Positions 1 to 7,683 are shown, counted from the first letter of the stretch. The stretch is 64,000 nucleotides of DNA from an uncultured Clostridia bacterium (GCA_947629485.1 CANRDX010000004.1:1-64000); one strand, 5' to 3'. Numbers and translations: made by a program. Notes: generated by a model not told the origin, from the sequence alone.

Positions 1-359
1 AGATCCCAAGCGTCGCCGTCGTAATATGTTGCCGCGGCGATCGCCTTTGTGCAGTCTATGGTAGAGCCGCCGCCGACAGCGAGCAGAACGTCGATCTTGT
101 TTTGTTTGCAGATCGCCGCGCCGCGGTTGACGGTCGTGTGCCTCGGATTGGGTTCCACTCCCGAAAGCTCAAAACATATCAGCCCCGCGCTCGCTATCTC
201 TTTCAGCACCTTCTCATAAAGTCCTATCTTCTTGATTGAGCCGCCGCCATAGACGAGAAGGACTCTCCTTCCGTACTTTTTGAGTTCCGCACCGAGATGT
301 TGCAGTTGGTCCTTTCCGAAATAGATCTTTGTGGTGTTTTGAAAAACAAAATCGTTCAT
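1..359 (-). CDS. Iron-containing alcohol dehydrogenase, N-terminal part (runs off window)
   Basis: I translated this directly because the ORF track omits it. It begins MNDFVFQNTTKIYFGKDQ and continues with GRRVLLVYGGGSIKK and then VDVLLAVGGGSTID-type sequence (read as DVLLAVGGGSTIDCTKAIA). These are the NAD(P)-binding GGGS motifs of the iron-dependent alcohol dehydrogenase family, closest in style to NADH/NADPH-dependent butanol dehydrogenases (BdhA/YqhD). About 119 residues are present; the iron-binding Asp/His residues lie in the missing part. The ATG has a good ribosome binding site (aaaggag) at the usual distance. The probable role is reduction of aldehydes to alcohols during fermentation, or aldehyde detoxification; the substrate cannot be told. 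A consensus promoter with a perfect palindrome in its spacer lies just upstream, so the gene is probably controlled by a dedicated repressor. Confidence 0.88.
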   Translation of the reverse strand, partial: MNDFVFQNTTKIYFGKDQLQHLGAELKKYGRRVLLVYGGGSIKKIGLYEKVLKEIASAGLICFELSGVEPNPRHTTVNRGAAICKQNKIDVLLAVGGGSTIDCTKAIAAATYYDGDAWD

Positions 360-389
360 TTTACAGTCTCCTTTTGATTCTTCTGTTTT

Positions 390-419
390 ATTATACAACT
401 TTCATTGAATGAAAGTCAA
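390..419 (-). promoter_or_regulatory. Promoter of the alcohol dehydrogenase with palindromic operator
   Basis: On the minus strand the -35 is TTGACT (414-419) and the -10 is TATAAT (390-395), with an 18-bp spacer. The spacer holds a perfect 9-bp inverted repeat with one central base, ACTTTCATTgAATGAAAGT (398-416 on the plus strand). A protein bound there would block RNA polymerase. The symmetry suits a TetR- or MarR-type dimer, but no such regulator lies in the window. Confidence 0.7.
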
Positions 420-494
420 TGATTTTCAATCAATAATATAAAATATATTTTGTCTGCCCTTTCCGTTATGGAAGCGCGGCAGACCGAAAATCAC

Positions 495-522
495 AAAAGC
501 CCCGCGCCGATCGGCGCGGGGC
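495..522 (-). terminator. Rho-independent terminator of hemW
   Basis: A perfect 12-bp stem (gccccgcgccga / tcggcgcggggc) lies 6 nt after the hemW stop codon. On the minus strand it is followed by the T-rich stretch cttttgtgatttt. It separates hemW from the alcohol dehydrogenase. Confidence 0.85.
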
Positions 523-528
523 GGTTCT

Positions 529-1638
529 TTATTCCATGTATTCCGTCAGGATCTGGTTCTGCACATAGAGGTATTCGTCCTTGATCTTCGTAACGTCGCC
601 CTCTTCCCGAAGATACCCTTTCGTTTTCTCGTAGGCAGATTTGAAGTCCTCCTTCCAATCGCTCTTGAACTGCTTTCGGTAGGCGGCGGCAGAAATGCCG
701 AACACGGTGCGAAGGGCGAGCATCACAAACTCAAATTTTGCGTCTTTTTCGCTCACTTCCCCGCTCTCGATGACGGGGAAGTGCCCCGAGAGAACGCACT
801 TCATATATTCGTCTAAATCAAAGGTGTTGGTAAAACGCTTTCCGAAAAAGAAGGAGCTTGCCGAAACGCCCAGCCCGATATATTCGCCCCGCCTCCAATA
901 ATTCATGTTGTGGCGGCTGCCGAAGCCGGGCTTGCAGAAGTTGCTCACCTCATAGCGAAGGTACCTCTTCTCTTTGAGCAAATTTCGGCCGAAGTCATAG
1001 AGCGCGGCGACCTCGTCGCCGTCGGGAAGTTCCCCGTTGAGATAGTCGGTGTAGATGGGCGTTCCGTCCTCGGGCGTGAGGGCATACATCGAGACATGGG
1101 TAGCCCCGTTTTCATGGACAAGCGAAATCGTACGCGCGACATCTTCCTTTGTCTGCCCTTTTAGACCGAGCATGACGTCGGCGGAAAAATTCTCTCCGCG
1201 CAGAAGGTTTGCGCAGGCGATAAAGTCCTTTGCGGTGTGGATCCGCCCGAGTTCGGAAAGCTGCGCGTCGTTTGCCGTCTGCAACCCCACCGAGAAACGG
1301 TTGATCCCCGCCCGCTTATAGATCTGAATTTTTTCGGCGTCTACGGTGCCGGGGTTCATCTCGATGGTGACCTCGGGGCGGGCGGAGAGACGGAACTTGT
1401 TCACGATCTGCTTCATAAGCCCGTAGATATACTTCGGATCTATGACCGAAGGGGTTCCGCCGCCGATGTAGACGGTATCGAATACGACCTTTTCAAGCTC
1501 CCTCGCGCGCATTTCCGCCTCTTTATAGAGACAAGCCATGTACGCCTCGGCGTAGTTCAGCCGATTGGGGAAAGAGGTAAAGTCGCAATAAGTGCATTTG
1601 TGCTTGCAGAATGGAATATGAACATAGATCCCGGGCAT
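529..1638 (-). CDS. hemW: Radical SAM heme chaperone HemW
   Basis: This 369-aa protein has the N-terminal motif HIPFCKHKCTYCDF, whose CxxxCxxC binds the radical-SAM [4Fe-4S] cluster. It is followed by YIGGGTPS and EMNPGT, typical of the HemN/HemW superfamily. Length and sequence fit HemW rather than true coproporphyrinogen dehydrogenase HemN, which is larger and has extra substrate-contacting residues. HemW proteins bind heme and are thought to deliver it to respiratory enzymes; many anaerobes keep the gene. The start is supported by aaggag five bases upstream. In many Firmicutes hemW directly follows lepA. Here a DUF559 gene with flanking repeats and an MGMT-like gene lie between the two. 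The older name 'oxygen-independent coproporphyrinogen III oxidase' is likely wrong for this subgroup. Confidence 0.92.
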   Translation of the reverse strand: MPGIYVHIPFCKHKCTYCDFTSFPNRLNYAEAYMACLYKEAEMRARELEKVVFDTVYIGGGTPSVIDPKYIYGLMKQIVNKFRLSARPEVTIEMNPGTVDAEKIQIYKRAGINRFSVGLQTANDAQLSELGRIHTAKDFIACANLLRGENFSADVMLGLKGQTKEDVARTISLVHENGATHVSMYALTPEDGTPIYTDYLNGELPDGDEVAALYDFGRNLLKEKRYLRYEVSNFCKPGFGSRHNMNYWRRGEYIGLGVSASSFFFGKRFTNTFDLDEYMKCVLSGHFPVIESGEVSEKDAKFEFVMLALRTVFGISAAAYRKQFKSDWKEDFKSAYEKTKGYLREEGDVTKIKDEYLYVQNQILTEYME

Positions 1639-1668
1639 AAAAACTCCTTAGGGTGCGTAAAACGGCAT

Positions 1669-1722
1669 GACCTGCCCCCACTTGTGGGGCGGGTGGCTCG
1701 CGCAGCGAGACAGGTGGGGGCA
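1669..1722. repeat. Palindromic intergenic repeat, left copy flanking DUF559 gene
   Basis: This GC-rich unit begins gacctgccccc and ends caggtgggggca, with internal small hairpins (e.g. ctcgc-gca-gcgag). It is the same family as the copy at 2086-2140 but in opposite orientation, so the two form terminal inverted repeats around the nuclease gene. Related units lie at 4521-4800, 14655-14702 and 14917-14976. Confidence 0.8.
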
Positions 1723-1725
1723 AAT

Positions 1726-2079
1726 TTACAACCCCAAGCGGTTCCAAATATCTTCGCAAACACCCTTAAAGTTTGAATTTATTTCTTTATCCGAATAGCG
1801 AAGAACTGTGTAGCCGAGTTCTGCAAGAAAGGCGTCGCGAAGCCTGTCTTGCTTTTCGCCGCCCGCTTCATAATGCTGTGCGCCATCCAACTCGACTATG
1901 AGCTTCTTCTCCGCACAACAGAAATCAACGATATAACGGCTGACAACTTTCTGTCTCGTAAATTTTACCGGCAACGTAACCAAAAAGCGATACCATAGTT
2001 TTTTCTCCTCTTTGGTCGCGTTTTTCCGCAACGATTTTGCGTTTTGAACAAGTCTGCCGTTCCTGATTTTGATCGGCAT
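1726..2079 (-). CDS. DUF559 (Vsr/MutH-like) endonuclease-domain protein
   Basis: This is a 117-aa protein of the DUF559 family, whose fold is the PD-(D/E)XK nuclease fold shared with Vsr very-short-patch-repair endonucleases. The visible active-site pattern is YIVDFCC...KLIVELDGAQHYE, giving the D...ExD acidic cluster. The last third (DAFLAELGYTVLRYSDKEI) is the usual family ending. I chose MPIKIRNGRL as the start. The longer ORF upstream runs through the palindromic repeat, and the repeat itself supplies a GGTGGGGG stretch that can act as ribosome binding site. The gene stands alone between two inverted repeat copies, which suggests that gene and repeats travel together. Its function is unknown in general; repair nuclease, repeat-mobilising nuclease or restriction-like roles are possible. 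Confidence 0.82.
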   Translation of the reverse strand: MPIKIRNGRLVQNAKSLRKNATKEEKKLWYRFLVTLPVKFTRQKVVSRYIVDFCCAEKKLIVELDGAQHYEAGGEKQDRLRDAFLAELGYTVLRYSDKEINSNFKGVCEDIWNRLGL

Positions 2080-2085
2080 GATCAA

Positions 2086-2180
2086 CCCCCACCTGACATG
2101 GCTTCGCCATGCCACCCGCCCCCTTCAACGGGGGCAGGTCTTTCTTGTGCGAAAACCTTTCGCCCCCTTCAATGGGGGCA
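2086..2180. repeat. Palindromic intergenic repeat, right copy plus extra half unit
   Basis: It starts cccccacctg and holds the hairpin catggc-ttc-gccatg. It ends gggggcaggtc at 2140, the exact reverse complement of the 11 bases at 1669-1679. A second partial unit (gcccccttcaatgggggc) follows at about 2162-2179, right up to the end of the MGMT-like gene. Confidence 0.8.
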
Positions 2181-2486
2181 AACCTTCCCGTCCCAGAGGT
2201 AGATATCCAAATCGACGTAGCCGTCTATCACTTCGACGCCCTCCCCTTCGAGAAGGCGCGCCTGCACGTCGAGGCCGCCGAAGGCGAACGCGGGCGCGAG
2301 CCGTCCCTCACGGTTCACCACGCGATGGCAGGGAACGACGACGGGCGTAGGGTTATGGTGCAGCGCGTTGCCCACTTGCCTTGCCGCCCGCGGATGCCCG
2401 ATCGCCCGCGCGATCATGCCGTAGGTCACAACTTTCCCCCGCGGCACGGTCTTTACATATTCATAGACGGCTTCGAAGAACGTCAT
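2169..2486 (-). CDS. MGMT-family alkyltransferase-like protein (short, DNA-binding domain only)
   Basis: This 105-aa protein matches the C-terminal, DNA-binding and active-site domain of O6-alkylguanine-DNA alkyltransferase. It has VPRGKVVTYGMIA, then RQVGNALHHNP and VPCHRVV. The nucleophilic Cys of PCHR is present. It is therefore not an ATL protein, in which this Cys is Trp. The N-terminal domain of classical Ogt/Ada is missing, which is common for small bacterial homologues. The probable role is recognition or direct repair of O-alkylated guanine. The ORF-track version is 88 residues too long; translation from MTFFEAV, two bases after the lepA stop, is much more likely. It is thus co-transcribed with lepA. 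Confidence 0.85.
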   Translation of the reverse strand: MTFFEAVYEYVKTVPRGKVVTYGMIARAIGHPRAARQVGNALHHNPTPVVVPCHRVVNREGRLAPAFAFGGLDVQARLLEGEGVEVIDGYVDLDIYLWDGKVCPH

Positions 2487-2488
2487 CG

Positions 2489-4297
2489 CTAATCCTTGTT
2501 GGTCTTCAAAATTTGCATGAACACTTCGGAAGGGACTTCGACGGTGCCCACCTTGCGCATGCGCTTTTTGCCTTCCTTCTGCTTTTCGAGCAGTTTCTTC
2601 TTCCGCGTGATGTCGCCGCCGTAGCACTTGGCGAGGACGTCTTTTCTCACCGCCTTCACCGTCTCGCGGGCGATGATCTTCCCCCCGATCGCCGCCTGCA
2701 CGGGCACCTCGAAGAGCTGGCGGGGAATCGCTTCCTTCAAATTCTCGCACAGCGTCCTACCCCTTGCGTACGCCCGATCCTCGTGCACGATGATGGAGAG
2801 CGCGTCGCAGATCTCGCCGTTCAAGAGGATATCGAGCCGCACGAGACGGCTCCTCTCATAGCCGACAAGTTCATAGTCGAAGCTCGCATACCCCTTCGTG
2901 CGCGATTTGAGTTCGTCGAAGAAGTCGTACACGATCTCGTTGAGGGGAAGGCGATATTCGAGTTTCACCCTTCTCGTATCGAGATAGGTCATATCCTTGA
3001 ACGCGCCCCGCTTGTCGCGGCACAGCTCCATGATCTGCCCGACGTAATCGGGCGGGGTGTAGATCTCCGCCTTCACGATCGGCTCTTCCATGTAGTCGAT
3101 TTCGGAAACGGGCGGCAAATGCGATGGGTTATCCACGGACATGGTATCCCCGTTCGTCTTATGCACCATGTAGGAGACGGAGGGCGCGGTGGTGATGATA
3201 TCGAGGTTGAATTCCCGCTCGATGCGCTCCTGCACGATCTCCATGTGCAAAAGCCCCAAGAATCCGCAGCGGAATCCGAACCCGAGCGCCACGGAATTAT
3301 CCGGCTCGAAGGTGAGCGAGGCGTCGTTGAGTTTGAGCTTTAAGATCGCCTCTTTGAGATCGAGGAATTTACTTCCGTCAAGGGGGTAGATCCCGCAGAA
3401 CACGACGGGTTGCACGTGCTTATATCCCGGAAGGGGCGCGGGCGCGGGGCGAAGGGCGTTCGTCACGGTGTCGCCCACGGCGACGTCCTCGATGGATTTG
3501 ATGCTCGCGGCAATGTAGCCCACTTCCCCCGCCTTCAAAATGCCTTTGGGTTGCAGGGCGGGCGCGAACGCGCCCACTTCGGTCACTTCGTAGGTTCGTT
3601 CGGAGAGGAACGTCTTGACGGTATCCCCCACCTTCACGCTGCCGTCCTTGACGCGCACGAAGAGAATGACGCCCTTGTAGTTGTCGTAATAGCTATCGAA
3701 GATGAGCGCGGAGAGGGGCGCCTCGGTATCGCCGTCGGGCGGCGGAACGAATTTTACGACGGCCTCCAAGATATCGCGGATATTCGTGCCCTCTTTGGCG
3801 GAAACGCAGGGCGCTTCGGAGGCGTCCAGCCCGATGACATCCTCGATCTCCGCTTTCGTCTCGTCGATGCGCGCCGAAGAGAGGTCGATCTTGTTGATGA
3901 CGGGCACGATTTCAAGGTTGTTTTCGAGGGCGAGATAGACGTTGGCGAGCGTCTGCGCCTCCACGCCTTGCGTCGCGTCCACGACGAGGATCGCCCCCTC
4001 GCACGCCGCGAGAGAGCGGGAGACTTCGTAGGTGAAGTCCACATGCCCCGGGGTGTCGATGAGGTTGAATTCGTATTCGTTCCCGTCGAGGGCGGTATAG
4101 TACATGCGCACGGGCGCGAGCTTGATGGTGATGCCGCGCTCGCGCTCGATATCCATGCTGTCGAGCAGCTGTTCCTCCATATCCCGCTTGGAGACCTGCC
4201 CTGTAAGCTCCATGATACGGTCTGCAATGGTGCTCTTGCCGTGGTCGATGTGCGCGATGATGCAAAAATTGCGTAAGTACTTGCTGGGTTTTGCCAT
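2489..4297 (-). CDS. lepA: Elongation factor 4 (LepA)
   Basis: This 602-aa translational GTPase has full family length. Visible motifs are the P-loop AHIDHGKST near residue 15, switch [10 protein letters not shown], and the NKIDL guanine-specificity motif. The LepA-specific C-terminal region is present ([19 protein letters not shown] and the terminal [21 protein letters not shown]). EF4 binds stalled or mistranslocated ribosomes and promotes back-translocation or ribosome biogenesis. The start ATG is preceded by TATAAT only six bases away and by no Shine-Dalgarno. The mRNA therefore probably begins with the start codon itself. The MGMT-like gene follows after two bases. Confidence 0.97.
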   Translation of the reverse strand: MAKPSKYLRNFCIIAHIDHGKSTIADRIMELTGQVSKRDMEEQLLDSMDIERERGITIKLAPVRMYYTALDGNEYEFNLIDTPGHVDFTYEVSRSLAACEGAILVVDATQGVEAQTLANVYLALENNLEIVPVINKIDLSSARIDETKAEIEDVIGLDASEAPCVSAKEGTNIRDILEAVVKFVPPPDGDTEAPLSALIFDSYYDNYKGVILFVRVKDGSVKVGDTVKTFLSERTYEVTEVGAFAPALQPKGILKAGEVGYIAASIKSIEDVAVGDTVTNALRPAPAPLPGYKHVQPVVFCGIYPLDGSKFLDLKEAILKLKLNDASLTFEPDNSVALGFGFRCGFLGLLHMEIVQERIEREFNLDIITTAPSVSYMVHKTNGDTMSVDNPSHLPPVSEIDYMEEPIVKAEIYTPPDYVGQIMELCRDKRGAFKDMTYLDTRRVKLEYRLPLNEIVYDFFDELKSRTKGYASFDYELVGYERSRLVRLDILLNGEICDALSIIVHEDRAYARGRTLCENLKEAIPRQLFEVPVQAAIGGKIIARETVKAVRKDVLAKCYGGDITRKKKLLEKQKEGKKRMRKVGTVEVPSEVFMQILKTNKD

Positions 4298-4303
4298 GCT
4301 TTT

Positions 4304-4332
4304 ATTATAACGGTTTTGAAAAAAGATTGCAA
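4304..4332 (-). promoter_or_regulatory. lepA promoter, implies leaderless mRNA
   Basis: On the minus strand the -35 is TTGCAA (4327-4332), the spacer is 17 bp and the -10 is TATAAT (4304-4309). Six bases (AAAAGC) then lead directly to the ATG, so the expected transcription start is the A of the start codon. Confidence 0.75.
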
Positions 4333-4444
4333 GTATTTCGTATGCTTCCGCACGTCATTCCGAAAAGGAACAAGGTTCGTTTGACGAAAGGGGCATTTCG
4401 CAATCGCCATGCTGAGCCACACTTTGCCCACCCCTCTCCAATCA

Positions 4445-4520
4445 TGTCATGTCGAGCGTAGTCGAGACATCTCTACCTTATTTGAGATTTCTCCACGCGC
4501 TTCGCTTGGTCGAAATGACA
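4445..4520. repeat. Dispersed 'gtcgag...ctcgaaatgac' intergenic inverted repeat
   Basis: The ends TGTCATGTCGA and TCGAAATGACA are near-perfect inverted repeats, with gagacatctc and gagatttctcc inside. Elements of this look are common non-coding repeats in many bacterial genomes. No ORF is present. Confidence 0.65.
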
Positions 4521-4800
4521 CCCCCACCCGTCACGGCTTCGCCGTGCCACCCTCCCCCTCGCAAGCGAAGGGTAGGGCTTCCCCCTTCGTAAGGGAGAAG
4601 CTGTCACCGCAGGTGACTGATGGGGGTTCTTGCTGTCCCTTTTAGGGAAAGTACCCGCGTAGCGGGGGAAAGGGTTCTAACCCCTCTGTCACTTCGTGAC
4701 ATCTCCCCTCTCAGGGGCGCCCCCCCCCACCTGTCACGGCAAAGCCGCGCCACCCTCCCCCTCATCGAGGGGTAGGGCTTCCCCCCCCCGAGGGAGAAGG
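4521..4800. repeat. Repeat island: several tandem palindromic units
   Basis: This gene-free stretch holds at least three degenerate units of the family that flanks the DUF559 gene. The units are at about 4521-4630 (cccccacccg, hairpin cacggc-ttc-gccgtg), 4681-4720 (ctgtcac-ttc-gtgacat) and 4728-4800 (ccccacctgtcacggc...). Each pairs a small stem with a C-rich or G-rich flank. With the preceding element it accounts for most of the roughly 590-bp gap between lepA and the next gene. I see no coding potential here. Confidence 0.7.
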
Positions 4801-4851
4801 CTTATAAAATGCGGCGGACATTTTTACCTCGAACAGAAACGCAACGAAGGG

Positions 4852-4880
4852 TTGCAATTTCGGGCGACGGGGTGTATAAT
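4852..4880 (+). promoter_or_regulatory. Promoter of glycerophosphodiester phosphodiesterase, implies leaderless mRNA
   Basis: The -35 is TTGCAA (4852-4857), the spacer is 17 bp and the -10 is TATAAT (4875-4880). The ATG follows after only seven bases (actgtct), and there is no Shine-Dalgarno. Confidence 0.75.
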
Positions 4881-4887
4881 ACTGTCT

Positions 4888-5625
4888 ATGGATAATTTCT
4901 TGATAAAAACGCCCATTGCACACCGCGGTTTGCACGATGAAAGGCTGCCCGAGAACTCTTTGGCGGCCTTCGAGGAAGCGATAAAGTGCGGCTTCCCCAT
5001 CGAAACGGACGTGCGCTTCACCAAAGACAGAGAGCTTGTCGTCTTTCACGACGATTCCCTCGCCCGCATGACGGGGGACGGACGCAACGTTGCCGACTGC
5101 ACCTTGCAGGAGCTTTCGGCGCTCCGCCTCGCGGGAACAGAGGAGCGCATTCTCACCTTTCGGGAATTTCTTAAAGCGGTGGACGGAAGAACGCCCCTTC
5201 TCATCGAGATCAAGAGCATGCCCTCCGTTTCGGGCGAAGAGGTCGCGCGCGCCGTTGCCCGCGAACTCGAAGGCTATGCGGGAGAGTATGCCATCCAATC
5301 CTTCCAACCCTTCTATGTGAGGGCATACAAGCGGCTGCGGCCCGCGGTCTGCTGCGGTCTGCTCGCCTCCGCAAGCACGAGAAAGGCGGACTTCGGAAAT
5401 TCCCCCTTCTGGCGTTTCGAGGCGTTCATCGTGCGCAATCTCCTGTTGAATTTTACGGTGAAGCCCGACTTCGTGAGCTACCGCGCCGCCGATCTCCCCC
5501 GCCGCGCCGTGAGAAAATTCAAAGGCCCCAAGCTGGGCTGGACCATTCATTCCGAGGCGGAAGCGGCGCATGCGCGCGCCTATGTAGACAACATCATCTT
5601 TGAAGGATATCTTCCCCGACCGTGA
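4888..5625 (+). CDS. Glycerophosphodiester phosphodiesterase family protein
   Basis: This 245-aa protein has the GDPD TIM-barrel signature: IAHRGLHDERLPENSLAAF (catalytic His), ETDVRFTKD, VVFHDDSLAR and LIEIKS. Together these give the metal-binding Glu/Asp and second catalytic His of the family. It hydrolyses glycerophosphodiesters to glycerol-3-phosphate and an alcohol. No signal peptide is seen, so it acts in the cytoplasm, probably on recycled phospholipid headgroups. The ORF-track start is 64 residues too early and reads through the repeat island. The chosen ATG lies 7 nt after a perfect -10 box. The gene is monocistronic and ends in a strong terminator. Confidence 0.9.
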   Translation: MDNFLIKTPIAHRGLHDERLPENSLAAFEEAIKCGFPIETDVRFTKDRELVVFHDDSLARMTGDGRNVADCTLQELSALRLAGTEERILTFREFLKAVDGRTPLLIEIKSMPSVSGEEVARAVARELEGYAGEYAIQSFQPFYVRAYKRLRPAVCCGLLASASTRKADFGNSPFWRFEAFIVRNLLLNFTVKPDFVSYRAADLPRRAVRKFKGPKLGWTIHSEAEAAHARAYVDNIIFEGYLPRP

Positions 5626-5642
5626 GGACGGTTTCTATGAAA

Positions 5643-5669
5643 ACCGCGGCGTTGCCGCGGGTTTTTTTG
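5643..5669 (+). terminator. Rho-independent terminator after the GDPD gene
   Basis: A stem ccgcggc-gtt-gccgcgg at 5645-5661 is followed by seven T's, about 20 nt after the stop codon. Confidence 0.9.
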
Positions 5670-5857
5670 TCTGCGCCGAGGCATGGGTGAAGCCTGCGAA
5701 GCGGGGCAAGCCGCACCTGCACGCCTCCGCAAACGGTCTCGCCCGAAAATTCAACGAAATTTCTAAAAAAACAACTATCGGTTGAATCCCAATCCGTGCA
5801 CTTTGCGGAAAAACATATTATAATAAAATCATAAAAATCAAGATGAGAGGAGAAAGT

Positions 5858-6712
5858 ATGCAAAAATACGGCGAAACCATCGCTTTCCACCGCAAACGCC
5901 TGAATATGACGCAGACGGAGCTTGGAGAGCAGCTCAATGTGACCGCGCAGGCGGTCTCCAAGTGGGAAAACAACATTTCCGAACCAGACCTCGTGACGGT
6001 GCAGCGGCTGTGCAAGATCTTCGGCATCACCGTAGACGAGCTTTTGAACCGCGCGGACGGCGCGGAAGAAACGGCAGCGGCGGTCGCGCCTGCGGCGTTC
6101 GCGGCTCCCGCGGGCGCGGACACGGGCGCCCAAAAGATCCTTGTGGGCTATTGCGACAGCTGCAAGAGACCGCTGTATCAGGGCGAAGATTATTCCGTAT
6201 TCCAACACCGCGGGGGAAGGCAGACCATCACTTGCCGCGCGTGCAAGACGAAACAGGATAAACGCCAGCGCGAACAAGAATACACGCATGAGAAGTCCAT
6301 GTTCACGCGCGGGCTGATTTGCGGCGGCTGTATCGGCGGCGCGATCGCCATCGGCTCCATCATCGCGGCGATCGCAACGGGCGAATACCTGTTGCTTCTT
6401 CTGCTCGTATTCGCCGTTGCGGGATTTACGTTCTCCTCGTCGCTCTTTTGGAGCGAGATGATGCGGGATATGTTCTTCTTCTTTTTTAAGTCCTTCCGCA
6501 TGCCCGGCGTCATCTTCGCGTTGAATTTAGACGGCATCATATGGCTCATCACGGTGAAGCTGTTCCTTGCCATCCTCTCTGTGTTCCTCTCCGTGATCTT
6601 CTTCCTCTTCGGTTGTATCTTCACCCCGCTCGCCTCGCTCTTCATCTTCCCGTTCTCGATCGCGGCGGAGAGCGTCAAACTGAAAAAATTGGCAACGAGC
6701 GCGCAGAAATAA
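5858..6712 (+). CDS. XRE-family HTH regulator with zinc ribbon and membrane domain
   Basis: This 284-aa protein has three parts. Residues 1-65 are a Cro/CI-type helix-turn-helix (TQTELGEQLNVTAQAVSKWE). After an Ala-rich linker, about residues 90-135 have paired cysteines CDSCKRPL...CRACKTK, probably a zinc ribbon. Four or so hydrophobic helices follow from about residue 150, including an unusual FFFFFF run. The start is set by gaggagaaag upstream of ATGCAAAAA; the track start is five codons early. It could be a membrane-bound one-component regulator that senses an envelope signal or metal, but the ligand is unknown. The zinc-ribbon cysteines and the DNA-binding part face the cytoplasm by topology. 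It is a single gene with an AT-rich promoter (tattataat) just upstream. Confidence 0.8.
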   Translation: MQKYGETIAFHRKRLNMTQTELGEQLNVTAQAVSKWENNISEPDLVTVQRLCKIFGITVDELLNRADGAEETAAAVAPAAFAAPAGADTGAQKILVGYCDSCKRPLYQGEDYSVFQHRGGRQTITCRACKTKQDKRQREQEYTHEKSMFTRGLICGGCIGGAIAIGSIIAAIATGEYLLLLLLVFAVAGFTFSSSLFWSEMMRDMFFFFFKSFRMPGVIFALNLDGIIWLITVKLFLAILSVFLSVIFFLFGCIFTPLASLFIFPFSIAAESVKLKKLATSAQK

Positions 6713-6724
6713 AAACTTTTCCAC

Positions 6725-6756
6725 AAAAAACCGCCCGCCGCAAGTTTGCGGCGGGC
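6725..6756 (-). terminator. Terminator between convergent genes
   Basis: The hairpin gcccgccgcaa / ttgcggcgggc (6733-6756) is followed on the minus strand by six T's. It serves the lipoprotein gene and may also stop transcription from the HTH gene on the plus strand (attcgttt follows). Confidence 0.85.
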
Positions 6757-6762
6757 ATTCGT

Positions 6763-7683
6763 TTAGTCGCCATCGAGCGAGGGAAGCCAGTCGGGAAGGG
6801 AGACGTCCGTCTCCCCGTATCCGTAGTAGATCTGCGCGACGGAGATCTTCGGGGCGGACGCCGTCCTCGGCATGGGCGCGGCGCCCGAAAAAGCGGGAAA
6901 TTCCAGGATCAGGCGGGGAAACTTGATATAGGGGCGCAGGGGAATGCGGATATGCAGGTGCGGCTCGATCAGGTCGGGGAAGCGCCGCGGCGTCTGCATC
7001 GAGTCGGAGGAGAGATCCCCCGAAAGCTCCAAAAGACATGCGCTCGGCTTGCGGTCGTTGATCTTCAAAACAAAACTCTCCACCGTCACCGCCTCGGGGC
7101 TTGAAGGCGCCTGCGCGAGAATGCCCTCCGCGAACGCGCAAAGGTCGCTCTGCATGGTTTCCAATCCCGAGGGCTTTGCGGCGTATCCCAGCTCCTCTTC
7201 GCCGTATTCAAACTCGGAGAATGCCGTCTTGACGAAGGCAAGCCCCTTGCCGCCGAGGATCCCCTCCGCTTCCGCCGAAGAGATGTTTCTGCCCTCCCAC
7301 TCGCTCCAACTTCCGTTTTCCTTCGTGCGCTGCCAGAGGGAACACTCCGCCTCCCGCCGCACATATGCCTCTGCCTCGAACGAGACCTTCCCGCTCGTCT
7401 CGGCGGTCATGGTCACATGGGCGTTTTCGTCGTCGAAGCACGTTACGATCGTCGTCTTTGCGGGCATGGTGTCCTCTTTTTCCGTCGGCGTCGTTTCGAT
7501 CACCGTCTTTACGCAGTAATTTTCACGATCCGAAAAGACCTCGCTCCACGTCTCTTCGCTCACCTTTTCCCCTTCGATGGCATAGGGGTCGCTGTTTTCC
7601 GTTATGGAACCTCCGTTGGCGGCGCCGCATGCCGCGAGCACGGCGCACGCCAAAACGGGGATCGCACAAAGTAATTTCTTCAT
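6763..7683 (-). CDS. Predicted lipoprotein of unknown function
   Basis: This 306-aa protein starts MKKLLCAIPVLACAVLAAC, a type II signal peptide with lipobox LAAC. The mature protein is therefore tethered to the outer face of the membrane. The rest is mostly polar beta-type sequence with an acidic bias (TVIETTPTEKEDTMPAKTTIV, FDDENAHVTM) and no motif I recognise. The pattern resembles LppX/LolA-like or other small ligand-binding lipoproteins, but this cannot be confirmed. The first 18 residues of the ORF-track version are not part of the protein: agagg lies before the chosen ATG. The gene sits downstream of glgP but is separated from it by a terminator, so it is probably transcribed on its own. 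Confidence 0.75.
   Translation of the reverse strand: MKKLLCAIPVLACAVLAACGAANGGSITENSDPYAIEGEKVSEETWSEVFSDRENYCVKTVIETTPTEKEDTMPAKTTIVTCFDDENAHVTMTAETSGKVSFEAEAYVRREAECSLWQRTKENGSWSEWEGRNISSAEAEGILGGKGLAFVKTAFSEFEYGEEELGYAAKPSGLETMQSDLCAFAEGILAQAPSSPEAVTVESFVLKINDRKPSACLLELSGDLSSDSMQTPRRFPDLIEPHLHIRIPLRPYIKFPRLILEFPAFSGAAPMPRTASAPKISVAQIYYGYGETDVSLPDWLPSLDGD

Noticed and set aside
1726-2115. Longer start for the DUF559 protein (MAWRSHVRWGLIM)
   Set aside because: The extra residues are translated from the palindromic repeat and are not part of the family's usual N-terminus.
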